64,000 nucleotides of DNA. Origin: Candidatus Flexifilum affinis. Lineage in GTDB: Bacteria > Chloroflexota > Anaerolineae > Aggregatilineales > Phototrophicaceae. The number at the start of each line of letters is the position of its first letter. Within the stretch, counting starts at the first letter, position 1. The notes beneath the pieces were generated by a model that worked only from the letters and a program-made list of their open reading frames with translations, was not told where the DNA came from and did not search any database. The position numbers and the translations under genes were made by a program. Positions 26,546 to 36,202 of the stretch are shown here, piece by piece. Where the stretch lies: contig JADJPJ010000082.1 in NCBI GenBank assembly GCA_016713325.1, positions 62,001 to 126,000 of the forward strand. The letters run 5' to 3'.

Positions 26546-28252
26546 TCATCGGCGGCGCAGCAGCAGCGTGGCCGCCGTGCCGGCGACGAGGACAAATGCG
26601 GCCGCGCCCAGGACGATCAGCCCCAGGTTCTGGCGCAGCGGCACACCCTGCGGCGTGATCTCCTCGATCTGCGCTTCGGCCCCGGCGACGAAATCGGCCG
26701 TCGGCGCGACCGGCGGCGTGTAGCCCGGCGCGGCCCCAAAGGCCACCGTGATCTTTGACCCGCCTGTTGTCTGCACCTGAAGCTGGCCGGAGGTGGTCAG
26801 CCCGTAACCCTCTGGCGCCTGCGCCAGGGCGGTGTAGCGCGCTGAGGGCAGTCGGTCGATGCAGGTCGGGTCGAGATCGCCGGTGATGTGGTCGGCCATC
26901 TGCTCGCCGCCCATGATCAGCACGATCGTCCCGCCGGTCACCAGCCCCTCGCCCGCATCTTGCAGGCGGTTCTGGTTGGCATCTTCGAACATCATCACGC
27001 AGATCGACGTCGTCTCGTCGGCCGGGTCGAGCGGGAAGACCACGCCATCGGCCGCGGAAACGACCGGCGCACGCGGCGCGGCCAGGATCGCCGAGGCCGG
27101 GCTGGTCGGCGCGGCAGCGATGACCGTCGGGGCCGAGGTCGGCTCGACGGTGGGCGTCACTTCGGTGGGCGGCGCTTCGAGCGTGACCGTTTCGGTCGGG
27201 CTGGCCGTCGGAGATGGGGTTGCCGTCAGCGCAGCCGTTTCGGCCGTAGCCTCCGCTGTGGACTCGCCGGCGGCGGCCGCGGCGATGCTGGTCAGCAGCG
27301 ACGGATCGAGCGCGGGTAGGGTGGCTTCGGCGGCGGCCAGCGTCGTGGGCGACGGGGTTGGCGTCGGCAGCGGCGGCTGGATGATGATCTCCTGCCCGAT
27401 CTGGATGAAGCGCGTGCTGGTCAGGTTAGGGTTCACCGCGAGCAGTTCATCGCGGGTCATACCATAGGCCACGGCAATGCTGTCGATGGTGTCGCCGGCC
27501 TGAACGATATGGACGATCGAGCCATCCCCGCGCTGTCCCTGCGGCTGCACGAACCCGACTTCCTGAGGCGGCGTGGGGATGATCGGCGCGGAGCCGTCCC
27601 CGCTGCCCGCATTCAGATAGGCGTCGTCCCAGTAGACGTTGTTGAATTCGCGCGGCCAGGTCTGGCTGGTGTAAAGAAAGAGCGTCACCGTGCCGCCAGT
27701 GGCCGTCGCGCTGACGTTCATCTGCACCCAGTTGTCATGCGGAAGCTGATGGGTCGACCACACCACATCGCCGTCGAGCGGGTCGGTGCCGCCGTCGGGG
27801 TCGAGGCCGATGCGGGTGAATGCCCCCGAGTCGGTCGACGACGCGCAGGTCGACGCGCCATCCGGGATGTCACAGGTGCGCAGGTAGGCATAGGCGCTGG
27901 CCACCACCGGCGCGCCGGATGCCACCGCCACCTGCTGGTAGAGCGCGGCGGTGAAGGTGGCGAAGCCCTTGTTCAGGTTCGCGGTGCGCCCCCCGGAATG
28001 CGGATTCGGGCCGGGGCCAACATGCGGAAAAGCCACCGGTTCCAGGTTCATCCAGGCCTCGGTGCGCGGTTGTTCGGCGATCCAGATATTCCAGTCGGAC
28101 GGGATGTTCAGATCCGCGCGCCCGCGCTGGGTGTAGCTCCCTTCCATGCCGCCGTCGCGCAGTAGATTGGTGTCCTGCGCGTGGGTGCGGTCGGCGCGCC
28201 AAGCGCCGACCAGAAGCAGGAAAGCGAGCAGCATCAACAAACGGCGCTGCAT
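26546..28252 (-). CDS. Secreted LysM and SdrD-B protein with C-terminal membrane anchor
   Basis: The signal peptide ends near TRTHAQD. Residues 30-200 look like a carbohydrate-binding-type beta-sandwich (NLLRDGGMEGSY; VQMNVSATATGGTVTLFLYT). A LysM domain at about residues 245-290 (VHIVQAGDTIDSIAVAYGM) would bind peptidoglycan or chitin-like glycans. A long Thr/Ala/Pro/Glu linker follows. Then comes an SdrD-B-like domain with the calcium-loop motif FEDANQNRLQDAGEG, and a final membrane helix followed by LLRRR. It is a surface-anchored protein of unknown role. An AAGGAAAA site precedes the ATG. Confidence 0.8.
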   Translation of the reverse strand: MQRRLLMLLAFLLLVGAWRADRTHAQDTNLLRDGGMEGSYTQRGRADLNIPSDWNIWIAEQPRTEAWMNLEPVAFPHVGPGPNPHSGGRTANLNKGFATFTAALYQQVAVASGAPVVASAYAYLRTCDIPDGASTCASSTDSGAFTRIGLDPDGGTDPLDGDVVWSTHQLPHDNWVQMNVSATATGGTVTLFLYTSQTWPREFNNVYWDDAYLNAGSGDGSAPIIPTPPQEVGFVQPQGQRGDGSIVHIVQAGDTIDSIAVAYGMTRDELLAVNPNLTSTRFIQIGQEIIIQPPLPTPTPSPTTLAAAEATLPALDPSLLTSIAAAAAGESTAEATAETAALTATPSPTASPTETVTLEAPPTEVTPTVEPTSAPTVIAAAPTSPASAILAAPRAPVVSAADGVVFPLDPADETTSICVMMFEDANQNRLQDAGEGLVTGGTIVLIMGGEQMADHITGDLDPTCIDRLPSARYTALAQAPEGYGLTTSGQLQVQTTGGSKITVAFGAAPGYTPPVAPTADFVAGAEAQIEEITPQGVPLRQNLGLIVLGAAAFVLVAGTAATLLLRRR

Positions 28253-28419
28253 CGGGATTTTCCTTCATCAAGCGCTGTCATCGGAAGCCGAATTCAGCGA
28301 ACAAAAATACGGCGTGGAGATTTGATGTTCACCCCACGCCGACCGGATTATAGTCGATGGCAAAAACGGGCGTCAACCGGCCGCCCTGTGACTGAGTAGA
28401 TGATGCCCCGCCGTTATCC

Positions 28420-29538
28420 CTACGTTCGGCCGTCTGGGGCGGCGCTTTCCGGATGCACGCTCTTTGGATGCGTGCTCGTCTGCCGCGAGACTCGCCCCTC
28501 GCGATAAGGCAGATAGACGTTGAGCCATTCCTGATCGTGCTGGCGGATGAAGTGCTCGGCCTGCACCACCAGGTCGCGGTTGCCGACGAAGATCGGCGTG
28601 CGCTGGTGCAGCTTGTGCGGCTTGATCTCCAGGATGTCGCCGTGGCCGTCCGAGGCGTAGCCGCCGGCGTGCCGGGCGATGAAGGCGATCGCCTGCGCCT
28701 CGACCATCAGGCGCATTTTGCCTTCGGGCTGTTGCATGTCGCCCGGATAGTAGAATACGCCGCCGCGCAGCAGCGTGCGGTGGAAGTCGGCCACCAGCGA
28801 CCCGGTGTAGCGCATGCCCAGCGCCGCATGTCCTTCGCCGTCGATGCCCTGGAGCCACTTGGTGTAGCGGCGCACGCCATGCGTCCAGTTCTTTTCGTAG
28901 CCCTGGTTGACGCTGTAGTACTTCGGGCTGTTCGGAATGCGGATGTCCTCGTGGCTGAGCAGGAACTCGCCGATGCTCGGCTCCAGCGTGAAGCCATGCA
29001 CGCCGCCATGCTCGGTCGTGTAGACCATCATCGTGCTCGATCCGTAAAGGACGTAGCCCGCCGCGACCAGCCGGCTGCCCGCTTGCAGGACATCTTCAAG
29101 CGCGCCTTCGCCGGAGTTGGTTACCTTGCGGTGGATCGAAAAAATCGTGCCGATCGAGACGTTCAGGTCGATGTTCGACGACCCGTCGAGCGGATCGAAC
29201 AGCAGGATGTAGCGGCCTTTGCCATATTTGCGCGGGATCTCGATGACCTCGTCGCGCTCTTCGCTGACCATTGCGCACAGCCGGTTGGTGTGGTCGTTCA
29301 GTTTGTAGATCACCGAGTCGGCATAGACGTCGAGCTTCTGCTGCTGCTCGCCGTAGACGTTCTGGCCGTCGGTGGTGCCCAGGATGTCGGTCAGGCCGGC
29401 GCGGCGGACCTCGCTGGCGATCATCTTGGCCGCCAGCGCCATGTCGTACAGCAGCGCCGTCAGGACACCCGTCGCCTGGGGATGCTGCTTCTGGCTGTCC
29501 GTGATGTGGCGCTCGATCGTAATGATTTTGCTCGACAT
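28420..29538 (-). CDS. fbp: Fructose-1,6-bisphosphatase class I
   Basis: This enzyme hydrolyses fructose 1,6-bisphosphate to fructose 6-phosphate in gluconeogenesis or the Calvin cycle. The metal-binding signature [19 protein letters not shown] is complete, and [14 protein letters not shown] holds further metal ligands. The substrate region [23 protein letters not shown] is also present. The start is the ATG at 29538, with a GGAGG site. At 372 residues it carries a C-terminal extension of about 30 residues beyond the usual end. It stands alone on the minus strand. Confidence 0.93.
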   Translation of the reverse strand: MSSKIITIERHITDSQKQHPQATGVLTALLYDMALAAKMIASEVRRAGLTDILGTTDGQNVYGEQQQKLDVYADSVIYKLNDHTNRLCAMVSEERDEVIEIPRKYGKGRYILLFDPLDGSSNIDLNVSIGTIFSIHRKVTNSGEGALEDVLQAGSRLVAAGYVLYGSSTMMVYTTEHGGVHGFTLEPSIGEFLLSHEDIRIPNSPKYYSVNQGYEKNWTHGVRRYTKWLQGIDGEGHAALGMRYTGSLVADFHRTLLRGGVFYYPGDMQQPEGKMRLMVEAQAIAFIARHAGGYASDGHGDILEIKPHKLHQRTPIFVGNRDLVVQAEHFIRQHDQEWLNVYLPYREGRVSRQTSTHPKSVHPESAAPDGRT

Positions 29539-29968
29539 CCGCCGTCCTCCAATATTCTCTTGCAATAAGTCCAACTGCCCCGATCGTAGACGATAACTCG
29601 GAGTTGGGGGTAATTTCGTTATTCAGTTTGCCCGAAGCGAGGGACGCACCCAGGAATATTCGTCAACAGGAACGGAGGTCGTAGGGGAGACCCGTCTCGC
29701 ACCACAGAACGGGAGAGGCGCCGCCTGTCCCCTACGGCCAGGTGCGTCGATCGGCCTCTCGAAAGTGATAGCTATCGCTAACCTGGTGCCTATGGGACGC
29801 GATTTTTCGCGTCCGTCACGTCGGACGCCAAGAATGGCGTCCCTACAACTCAGGGCATCATTCACTTCGACCATAAAAACCTCTAGGGGTGGGGGGGGAG
29901 GGAAAACTACGGATGAACGCTTTTTGCTGTCGGCTGCGCGGTGCGCATGTTTCGACCGGCGACGCGCC
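29539..29968. other. Intergenic region with palindromic GTAGGGGA and GGGACGC repeats
   Basis: No gene is seen. A GTAGGGGA...TCCCCTAC inverted pair spans about 29679-29737. GACGCGATTTTTCGCGTC and GGACGCCAAGAATGGCGTCC hairpins lie at 29798-29856. These belong to the same broad class of short palindromic intergenic repeats seen elsewhere in the window. Confidence 0.5.
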
Positions 29969-31513
29969 TCACCCATACGGAAACTCCAGCGTCGCGGTCG
30001 TCCCCTGACCTTCGGCGCTTTCCAGGTGGATCGTGCCGCCCATGGCGGCGGTCATGCGCTGGGCGATGACCAGGCCCAGCCCCGTCCCCTTGATCGCGCT
30101 GACGTTCCCGCCGCGGTGGAAGGGTTCGAACAGGTTCTTCAGATCTTCGGCGGGGATGCCGATTCCCTCGTCCCGCACCCGAATCTGAACTGCATCTTCG
30201 CCAAAGACGACGTCGCCGGTCACCGCGGCGGGTGCGGCCGAGTATTTCACCGCATTGGTCAGCAGATTGGTGATGGCGCGCCGCAGCATGACCGGGTCGA
30301 GGGACAGTGGGCGCGCGATTCCGCCTGTTGAGCAGTCGATGCTGCGCGCCGGCCATTTCGACCTCACCGTGGCGCAGACCCCCTGGACAACCTCGACCAC
30401 ATCCGTCGGTTTCAGGTGAGGATGCAGGGCCGCTGAATCCGACTGGCCGACCAGGATGGTCTCTTCGACGATCGAGACCAGGTGCTGGATCTGCTCGCGA
30501 ATGCCGCGGAATTTCTCTGCACGCTTTTCGGCCGATAGTCGGTCGTTGTAATGTTCGAGCGTTTCCGTCATCGAATGGATCGCCGCGAGCGGCGTACGGA
30601 AATCGTGGGCGACCATGGACACCAGATGCGCCCGAAAGGCGTTGATCTCACGCTGTTGGGCGAGCGCCTGCTGGAGCTCCATCGTCCGCGCCTCGACGCG
30701 CGCTTCCAGTTCCTCGTTGGCCGTCGCCAGCTTCGCATTGGCGATGCGGAGTTCCTTGTGCAACCGGCCGTTTTGCAGGGCACTGGCCACCTGCGGCGCC
30801 AGCGCTTCCAGAAAATGAAGCTGATCGGCCGAGAAGGCGTTGATCTCATAGCTGAAGACCTGCACGATCCCGGTCACTGCCGCGTCCAGCTTGAGGGGCA
30901 CGATCAGGGCGGCGCGCGTCGTCTCGATCTCGGGTGGGGTGCGTTCGAAGGCCTGGTTCTGTGCGAAGACTTCGCCATCTTCGTAGAAGTATGCCGGCAC
31001 GCCGTGGACATAGGCCTCATAGTCGTTCAACAGGAGCGACTTACCGGTGTGGATAGCCCGTCCCTGAGTGCCGGTGTCATCCGCCAGCGGCATGTTTACG
31101 TCAAATTCCAGCGGCGGGAACTCGGACGGGTCGACCTCTTCGCCATCGTGCCAGATGTATTCCGCGTGGATGAACTTATCGGCCCGGTCGTAGCTGCTGA
31201 CCACCAGGCTGCCACAGGGCATGACCTGGGTGATGAGCTCCCGCAGCGTCCGGCAGATCGCGCTCAGATCGAGTTCACGCGTCAGACGAATGCCGGCTTC
31301 CTGAATCAGCGTAAGTTCGAGGGTGCGCTGCGTGAGCAGCCGGTGGGCGTCGTAGCTGCGGGCTTCGTGCATGGGGGCGCTGCCGCGAGGAAACTCCACC
31401 TGCATGCCCGGAGCGGACTGGAAATGCGGTTGGATCGAGGGAAAGCCGGGTTGATCGAGGTCTTCTGGCACGGTCTGGCACTCCGCCTCTGTTCGGAGTA
31501 TAGCAACGTTCAT
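29969..31513 (-). CDS. GAF-domain sensor histidine kinase
   Basis: This is a cytoplasmic two-component kinase. A GAF domain spans about residues 60-225 (LIQEAGIRLTRELDLSAIC, MPLADDTGTQGRAIHTGKS). A coiled coil of about 50 residues follows (KELRIANAKLATANEELEAR). The H-box is VSMVAHDFRTPLAAIHSM, the N-box LRRAITNLLTNAVKYS, and the G boxes VRDEGIGIP and GTGLGLVIAQRM. There are no membrane helices. The ATG at 31513 is chosen; upstream sequence in frame is not protein-like. No response regulator is adjacent, so the partner is unknown. The ligand of the GAF domain is also unknown. Confidence 0.88.
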   Translation of the reverse strand: MNVAILRTEAECQTVPEDLDQPGFPSIQPHFQSAPGMQVEFPRGSAPMHEARSYDAHRLLTQRTLELTLIQEAGIRLTRELDLSAICRTLRELITQVMPCGSLVVSSYDRADKFIHAEYIWHDGEEVDPSEFPPLEFDVNMPLADDTGTQGRAIHTGKSLLLNDYEAYVHGVPAYFYEDGEVFAQNQAFERTPPEIETTRAALIVPLKLDAAVTGIVQVFSYEINAFSADQLHFLEALAPQVASALQNGRLHKELRIANAKLATANEELEARVEARTMELQQALAQQREINAFRAHLVSMVAHDFRTPLAAIHSMTETLEHYNDRLSAEKRAEKFRGIREQIQHLVSIVEETILVGQSDSAALHPHLKPTDVVEVVQGVCATVRSKWPARSIDCSTGGIARPLSLDPVMLRRAITNLLTNAVKYSAAPAAVTGDVVFGEDAVQIRVRDEGIGIPAEDLKNLFEPFHRGGNVSAIKGTGLGLVIAQRMTAAMGGTIHLESAEGQGTTATLEFPYG

Positions 31514-31667
31514 GGCGGCGCAGACGTAAGGTTCGGCCCGAAATCCGATCACAACCTGGGCGAGGCACGCCTCATGCCTACGCAGGGTTGCGCATCGGGG
31601 AAGGGGCGACACGTGCGTCGCCCCAAATTGACTGGAGGGAGACCCATAGATCCCCCTCCGTAACCCC

Positions 31668-32918
31668 TTACCCCAGCAGACTCGCCGCCATCCCGGCATC
31701 CGGCGCTGCGACAATGCGCACGGCCCCATCCCGCTCGACGGCGCACAGGACGCCGTTCAGATAGGCGGCGCACTCTGGCGCGAAGGCCTCGGTCGCCTCG
31801 CCGTAGACCTCGACGAACTCGGCGGTATCTTCCGGCGTGTCGAAGACGATCTCCAGCACCGACGCCAGTTGATCGCCGTTGCGCCACACGCGGAAGGAGT
31901 CGCCGCCCCATCCGGTGGTCGCGCGCACGGCGGCGGTGCGGAACTCGGCCAGGCTGGCCACGTGTTCCAGCAGATAGAACTCGCCCAGGGTGGTGTCCCA
32001 TACCGGCGCCCAGCCCTCGCCCGGATCGAGCGCGCTCAGATCGACCGGGATCGCGCCCTCGCCGGCCAGATATTTCTCCGGATGCAGGATCTGCTCGGTG
32101 GTCGTCGGCAGGTTCACGAAAGCGGCATCGATCGCTTCCCAGCCGCCATCATTCCACACGCCCAGGACGAAATTCAACCCCTCTTCGTAAGGGAGCAGCA
32201 GTTCGCGCGTCAGAATATCCGGGATTCCTGCGGGAGGCAGCAGGGCGCCGGCCGCGGCGCTCTCGGCCAGCATGCTCAGGGCCGCCAGCGGGTTGGAACT
32301 GGCCGCTTCCTGCAAGTAGACCTGCATCACGGCGGTGGCGTCGCCCTCGATGAGCGCGGTGATGGCCAGCGACTGATCCGGCCGGTTGTTGGAGATGTCG
32401 TCGGTGCGCAGCGAATCCAGGTCGAAGTTCATATCCTGGAGCGCGTGGGTATACTCGTGGACGTAGATCGTCTGCTCTAGCAGCGAGAGTTTGCCGCCGG
32501 GGTCATCGCCCATCATCGGGATGACGTTCATGGTCTGGGTGTCAGTGTCGTAGAATCCGGCGACCTGCGAACTGAGCAGATCGAGATACACCTGGCCCAG
32601 ATCGATATCGGCCGGCAGCAGGTTGAGCACGACGTAGAAGTCCTCCGACCGGTCCAGTTGATCCTGCGGCAGCTCGCGGGAGAACAGGTCTTCCAGATAG
32701 GCGATCGTGTCGGCGCGGGTGGGGAAGGCGCGGTCGATCTCGAAGGTGGGCTGCAAACCGCGCAGCGCGATGGTGGCGGCTTCCAGGCCCATCATCTGTT
32801 CGACCAGGGTCGGCGGGATTTCGGACGGCGCATCCTGCGCGGCAACCGGTAAGCTGAGGGCGAAGACGAGGCACACCGCCAACAGGCTGATCCAACGTCC
32901 GGGCCAATGGTTTATCAT
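31668..32918 (-). CDS. Secreted zinc metallopeptidase-like protein (HEYTH)
   Basis: A signal peptide (residues 1-28, ending VAAQD) is followed by a domain with YVHEYTHALQDMNFDLDSL, an HExxH zinc motif. About 35 residues later ALIEGDATAVMQVYL supplies a Glu in a helix, as in gluzincins. The distal half (ATTGWGGDSFRVWRNGDQ) is a mixed alpha/beta domain. No inhibitor or partner is adjacent. The catalytic residues are intact, so proteolysis is plausible, but the family is uncharacterised as far as I can tell. It is divergent to the glycosyltransferase at 32982, with 63 bases between. Confidence 0.75.
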   Translation of the reverse strand: MINHWPGRWISLLAVCLVFALSLPVAAQDAPSEIPPTLVEQMMGLEAATIALRGLQPTFEIDRAFPTRADTIAYLEDLFSRELPQDQLDRSEDFYVVLNLLPADIDLGQVYLDLLSSQVAGFYDTDTQTMNVIPMMGDDPGGKLSLLEQTIYVHEYTHALQDMNFDLDSLRTDDISNNRPDQSLAITALIEGDATAVMQVYLQEAASSNPLAALSMLAESAAAGALLPPAGIPDILTRELLLPYEEGLNFVLGVWNDGGWEAIDAAFVNLPTTTEQILHPEKYLAGEGAIPVDLSALDPGEGWAPVWDTTLGEFYLLEHVASLAEFRTAAVRATTGWGGDSFRVWRNGDQLASVLEIVFDTPEDTAEFVEVYGEATEAFAPECAAYLNGVLCAVERDGAVRIVAAPDAGMAASLLG

Positions 32919-32981
32919 CGATTAATCTCCAGACCTTATTGTATGTACGTGCCAATCGTATCGAAGTAACCTGGGAGAAGA

Positions 32982-34289
32982 GTGAGCACTCCGCCTATGC
33001 CAGTACGTCGTGTAGCGATGATCTCCTATCATACCTGTCCTCTGGCATCGCAGGAGGGCAAAGAAACCGGCGGCATGAACGTCTACGTGCTGGAGCTGGC
33101 CAAGGAGCTCTCCCGCAAAGGCATTGCCGTCGACGTCTTCACGCGCAGCCAGGATGAGCATATCCCGCATCTGGTGCCGGTTGACCCCCTCTTTCGGGTG
33201 ATTCACATCCCCGCCGGCCCGGAAAGCCCGGTGCCGAAGAAGCAGCTCATTCAGTATCTCCCGGAATTCGTGGCCAACATCCTCAAGTTTATCGCCAGGG
33301 AAGGCGTCGAGTACGACGTCATGCACAGCCACTACTACCTGTCGGGGTTGGCCGGGCTGGACATCCTGCCGCATCTGCCGCGCGAGATCCCGATGCTGAT
33401 GACCTTCCACACCCTGGCCCTGATGAAAAATCTGGTCGCCCGCGACGAACGTGAGTGGGAGGAGGAGCAGCGCATTGACGCCGAGTTCAGGCTGGTGCAG
33501 GCTGCCAGCCGCATCATCGCCCCCAGCGACAGCGACAAGAGCTATCTCCAGTACCTCTACCAGGCCGATATCAGCAAGGTGGAGGTGATCCCTCCCGGCG
33601 TCGATCTCGACCATTTCAGACCCCTTGATCGGCTGGAGGCGCGGGCGCAGCTCGGGATGGACCCCGACGAGCATATCATCCTCTTCTGCGGCCGCATCGA
33701 GCCGCTCAAGGGCATCGACATGCTGATGTACGCCATGCGCATCATGGTCGAACAGCAGCCGGAACTCAAGGTTTGCCTGTGGATCATCGGCGGCGACATT
33801 TCCCAGCACCGCAACCAGTGGTCGAAGGAGCTGCAAAAGCTGGAGCAGCTTCGCCGCCTGCTGCACCTCACGCCGGTCGTGCATTTCGCCGGCCAGCAAA
33901 GCCAGGATGTGCTGCCGCTGTACTACAATGCGGCCGACGTGCTGGTCATGCCCTCCCACTACGAATCATTCGGCATGGCCGCCGCCGAAGCCATGGCCTG
34001 CGGCGTGCCGGTCATCACCACCAACGTCACAGGCATTTCCAGCCTGATCGACGATGCCCACGAGCTGCTGATCACCTCGGTAAACAACCCGCTGCTGCTG
34101 GCTTCGCAGATGGCCGACCTGCTCACCGACGCCCCGGCGCGCGAGCAGATCAGCCGGACGGTGTACCAGAAGGTACAGGACCTCGCGTGGCGAAACATTG
34201 CGGACCGGATTGTGACACTCTACCAGGCGGCGATTGACGATGTCGTTCACAAACAACATGGAAAACCAAAAGCAGTGGTACATCTTTAG
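32982..34289 (+). CDS. Family 4 glycosyltransferase (MshA/sucrose-phosphate-synthase-like)
   Basis: This is a GT-B retaining glycosyltransferase. The N-terminal SYHTCPL...KETGGMNVYVLELAKEL is the acceptor-side glycine-rich loop. VIPPGVDLDHFRP, FCGRIEPLKGID and PSHYESFGMAAAEAMACGVP form the nucleotide-sugar site, including the EX7E motif. The start GTG at 32982 has a GGGAG site. The histidine phosphatase gene that follows overlaps its 3' end. A synthase-phosphatase pair making a phosphorylated glycoside and then removing the phosphate (sucrose, trehalose-type or glucosylglycerate) is possible; this is inference. Confidence 0.85.
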   Translation: MSTPPMPVRRVAMISYHTCPLASQEGKETGGMNVYVLELAKELSRKGIAVDVFTRSQDEHIPHLVPVDPLFRVIHIPAGPESPVPKKQLIQYLPEFVANILKFIAREGVEYDVMHSHYYLSGLAGLDILPHLPREIPMLMTFHTLALMKNLVARDEREWEEEQRIDAEFRLVQAASRIIAPSDSDKSYLQYLYQADISKVEVIPPGVDLDHFRPLDRLEARAQLGMDPDEHIILFCGRIEPLKGIDMLMYAMRIMVEQQPELKVCLWIIGGDISQHRNQWSKELQKLEQLRRLLHLTPVVHFAGQQSQDVLPLYYNAADVLVMPSHYESFGMAAAEAMACGVPVITTNVTGISSLIDDAHELLITSVNNPLLLASQMADLLTDAPAREQISRTVYQKVQDLAWRNIADRIVTLYQAAIDDVVHKQHGKPKAVVHL

Positions 34290-34755
34290 GCACGGGTTGG
34301 CGACGCACAGCAAGACGGGGTATGGCGATCAGATCTACACCGCCCAGGTGCTGCCGGAGGGCATCCCGCCCATCCAGCGGCTCGGCCAGTACATGACGAT
34401 GATCCCCTACGACACCGGGGTGCGCTCGGAGTTCCTGCGCTGCCAGCAGACGGCCGGCATCGTCAGCGAGGCGACCGGGCGGGCCTTCACCACCGATGCC
34501 CGGCTGAACGAAGCGGTCAGCGAGCCGTTCGAGTCCGTCCGCGAGCGGGTGCGGCACTTTGTGGACGACATGAAGGCCTCGGAGCACCGGCATATCTGGG
34601 TCTGCACCCACGGCATCATTATCGCCGCGCTCAAGAACCTGATCCTGCACGGCGAATTCACCCGCCGCGACGAGCTGGATTACGTCCTGCCCGGCCAGCT
34701 CCTCATCCTGCGCGATGGCGCCGCCGAGGTGGTGCGCTTCGACGAGGTGCTGTAG
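34240..34755 (+). CDS. Histidine phosphatase family protein (phosphoglycerate-mutase-like)
   Basis: The catalytic motif WYIFRHGLATHS contains the phosphorylated His. RSEFLRCQQTAGIV holds the second Arg, and WVCTHGIIIAALKN the second His. LNEAVSEPFESV carries the acid. At about 170 residues it is the short branch of the superfamily. The gene overlaps the glycosyltransferase by about 50 bases in another frame, so the two are co-translated; starts at 34234, 34240 or 34258 are possible. The substrate may be the product of the upstream glycosyltransferase. Confidence 0.82.
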   Translation: MSFTNNMENQKQWYIFRHGLATHSKTGYGDQIYTAQVLPEGIPPIQRLGQYMTMIPYDTGVRSEFLRCQQTAGIVSEATGRAFTTDARLNEAVSEPFESVRERVRHFVDDMKASEHRHIWVCTHGIIIAALKNLILHGEFTRRDELDYVLPGQLLILRDGAAEVVRFDEVL

Positions 34756-34783
34756 GGGGAAGGTTCGAGGAAGTCCGTTACTG

Positions 34784-34866
34784 TGACCCTCACCCCGACC
34801 TGCGGTCGTGTCCTCTCCCGTGCCACGGGAGAGGGCGGCTAAGCGAAGCGCAGCGGGTGAGGGTCA
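34784..34866. repeat. Palindromic element with TGACCCTCACCC terminal inverted repeats
   Basis: TGACCCTCACCC at 34784-34795 and GGGTGAGGGTCA at 34855-34866 are perfect 12-base inverted ends. Inside is a CCTCTCCCGTG/CACGGGAGAGG hairpin. It shares 26 identical bases with 3850-3875. It lies between convergent genes and may serve as a terminator. Confidence 0.8.
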
Positions 34867-34896
34867 CATGAGGTGTCCTCCCCCTCATCCCCACGT

Positions 34897-35931
34897 TCAC
34901 CCACTCCGCGGCAGATTCGGGATCGGTCCCTGCATCCGCACCAGGTCGCCGGAGATCCACGCCGTGCTACCCTCATAGGCCACCTGCACCCACCCCGGCG
35001 CGCGACCCACAGCGGTCAGAGTCGTTCCTGGCTCGGCCACCGTCAGAATCGGCGCGTCCAGCCCCGGCGCGGCGCGCAGACGGGAGGGTTCGACCACCTC
35101 GGCGGCCAGCGTGAAGCCGGCATGACCTGGACCCTCCAGAGCCGGCGCGGTGCCGAGCGCCACCGGCATCGTCCCGACCGCATCCCAGGGGCGGGGCAGC
35201 GCCTCGAAGGTCGCCCCACTGGCAGCCAGCGCAGTCAGGATGGTCGGCAGCACCCGCGCCGTCACCCGGTTCAGATCGTGGAAGATGACGATCACGCCGT
35301 CGCCATAGTCGAAGGCGTTGTACGGGTGTTGGAAGTTCCCGACAGAGACCGGATCGCCCAGCACGTTGGCGATCACCGCCTCATCGAAGGCTGCCGTGCT
35401 CAGGTCGACGCTGTCGGGCAGCCCCCAGCCGCGGTCATCGCTGTTGACGTTCCAGTTGTAGGTGATCACGTCGATCCCGGCACTTGCGGGGAAGGGCTGC
35501 GCCGCCCCGCCCGGCTGCCAGAACATCTTCGTCTGCGCCTCGTAGGCCGGCAGCAGATCGCCCAGCGCGGCGCGCATCGCCTCTTCGGTGCGCCGGTAGG
35601 AGTCGATCACCGCTTCGCTGGGCGCGCCGGCATATACCCCCGGCTCCTCCCACAGGTGGTTGATCAGGGCGTGGCCTTCGCGCACTTCACGCTGAAGCAG
35701 GTCCTCCCGCCCGGAGATCTGCGACCCGGCAATGACGAACGAGGCGCGGGCGTTGAAACTTGCCAGAATGTCGAGGATCTCCGGCGTGTAGGCGTCGGTG
35801 GGGCCATCCTCGAAAGCGAGATAGACGCGGAAGGGCGGCGCGGACTGGGCGCGGGCGGGCATCAGCGGGGCGAGCGCCAGCGCGACGACGATGAGGAGGG
35901 CGGAAAAGAAGGCGAAGCGACGAGCGGGCAT
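34897..35931 (-). CDS. Secreted polysaccharide-deacetylase-like protein with SH3 domain, divergent active site
   Basis: A signal peptide (residues 1-29) is followed by a NodB-homology domain. The usual TFDDGP motif is AFEDGPTD: the catalytic-base Asp is Glu while the metal-binding Asp is kept. The HxxxH metal motif reads NHLWEEP, so the second His is lost. VIVIFHDLNRVTARVLP matches the late motif. A bacterial SH3 domain at residues 270-335 (RLRAAPGLDAPILTVAEPGTTL) would bind cell-wall peptides. The protein probably acts on or binds cell-wall glycans, but deacetylase activity is doubtful. Confidence 0.8.
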   Translation of the reverse strand: MPARRFAFFSALLIVVALALAPLMPARAQSAPPFRVYLAFEDGPTDAYTPEILDILASFNARASFVIAGSQISGREDLLQREVREGHALINHLWEEPGVYAGAPSEAVIDSYRRTEEAMRAALGDLLPAYEAQTKMFWQPGGAAQPFPASAGIDVITYNWNVNSDDRGWGLPDSVDLSTAAFDEAVIANVLGDPVSVGNFQHPYNAFDYGDGVIVIFHDLNRVTARVLPTILTALAASGATFEALPRPWDAVGTMPVALGTAPALEGPGHAGFTLAAEVVEPSRLRAAPGLDAPILTVAEPGTTLTAVGRAPGWVQVAYEGSTAWISGDLVRMQGPIPNLPRSG

Positions 35932-36202
35932 GAGAGCGCATCCTTGGTGGCTGCTGAACGCTGCGCCGAGTCTGCCCCTTTCGCATCGCCATTACCCTGA
36001 CGCCGCCACGCCGCTCGTGCGCCGCAACGTCAACGCGACCATGACGCATTCCCGCCGACGGGACGGCGCTACCGAGATTCTGTAGGGGAGGACACATGGG
36101 TCCTACGCCTCTCCCGTTCGACGTTTCCGCGGGCCGGCACATTGGCCGGCCCCTACGACACGTCCGCTCGTTGGGGCAGGCCCCTGTGTCCTCCCGCCAT
36201 CC

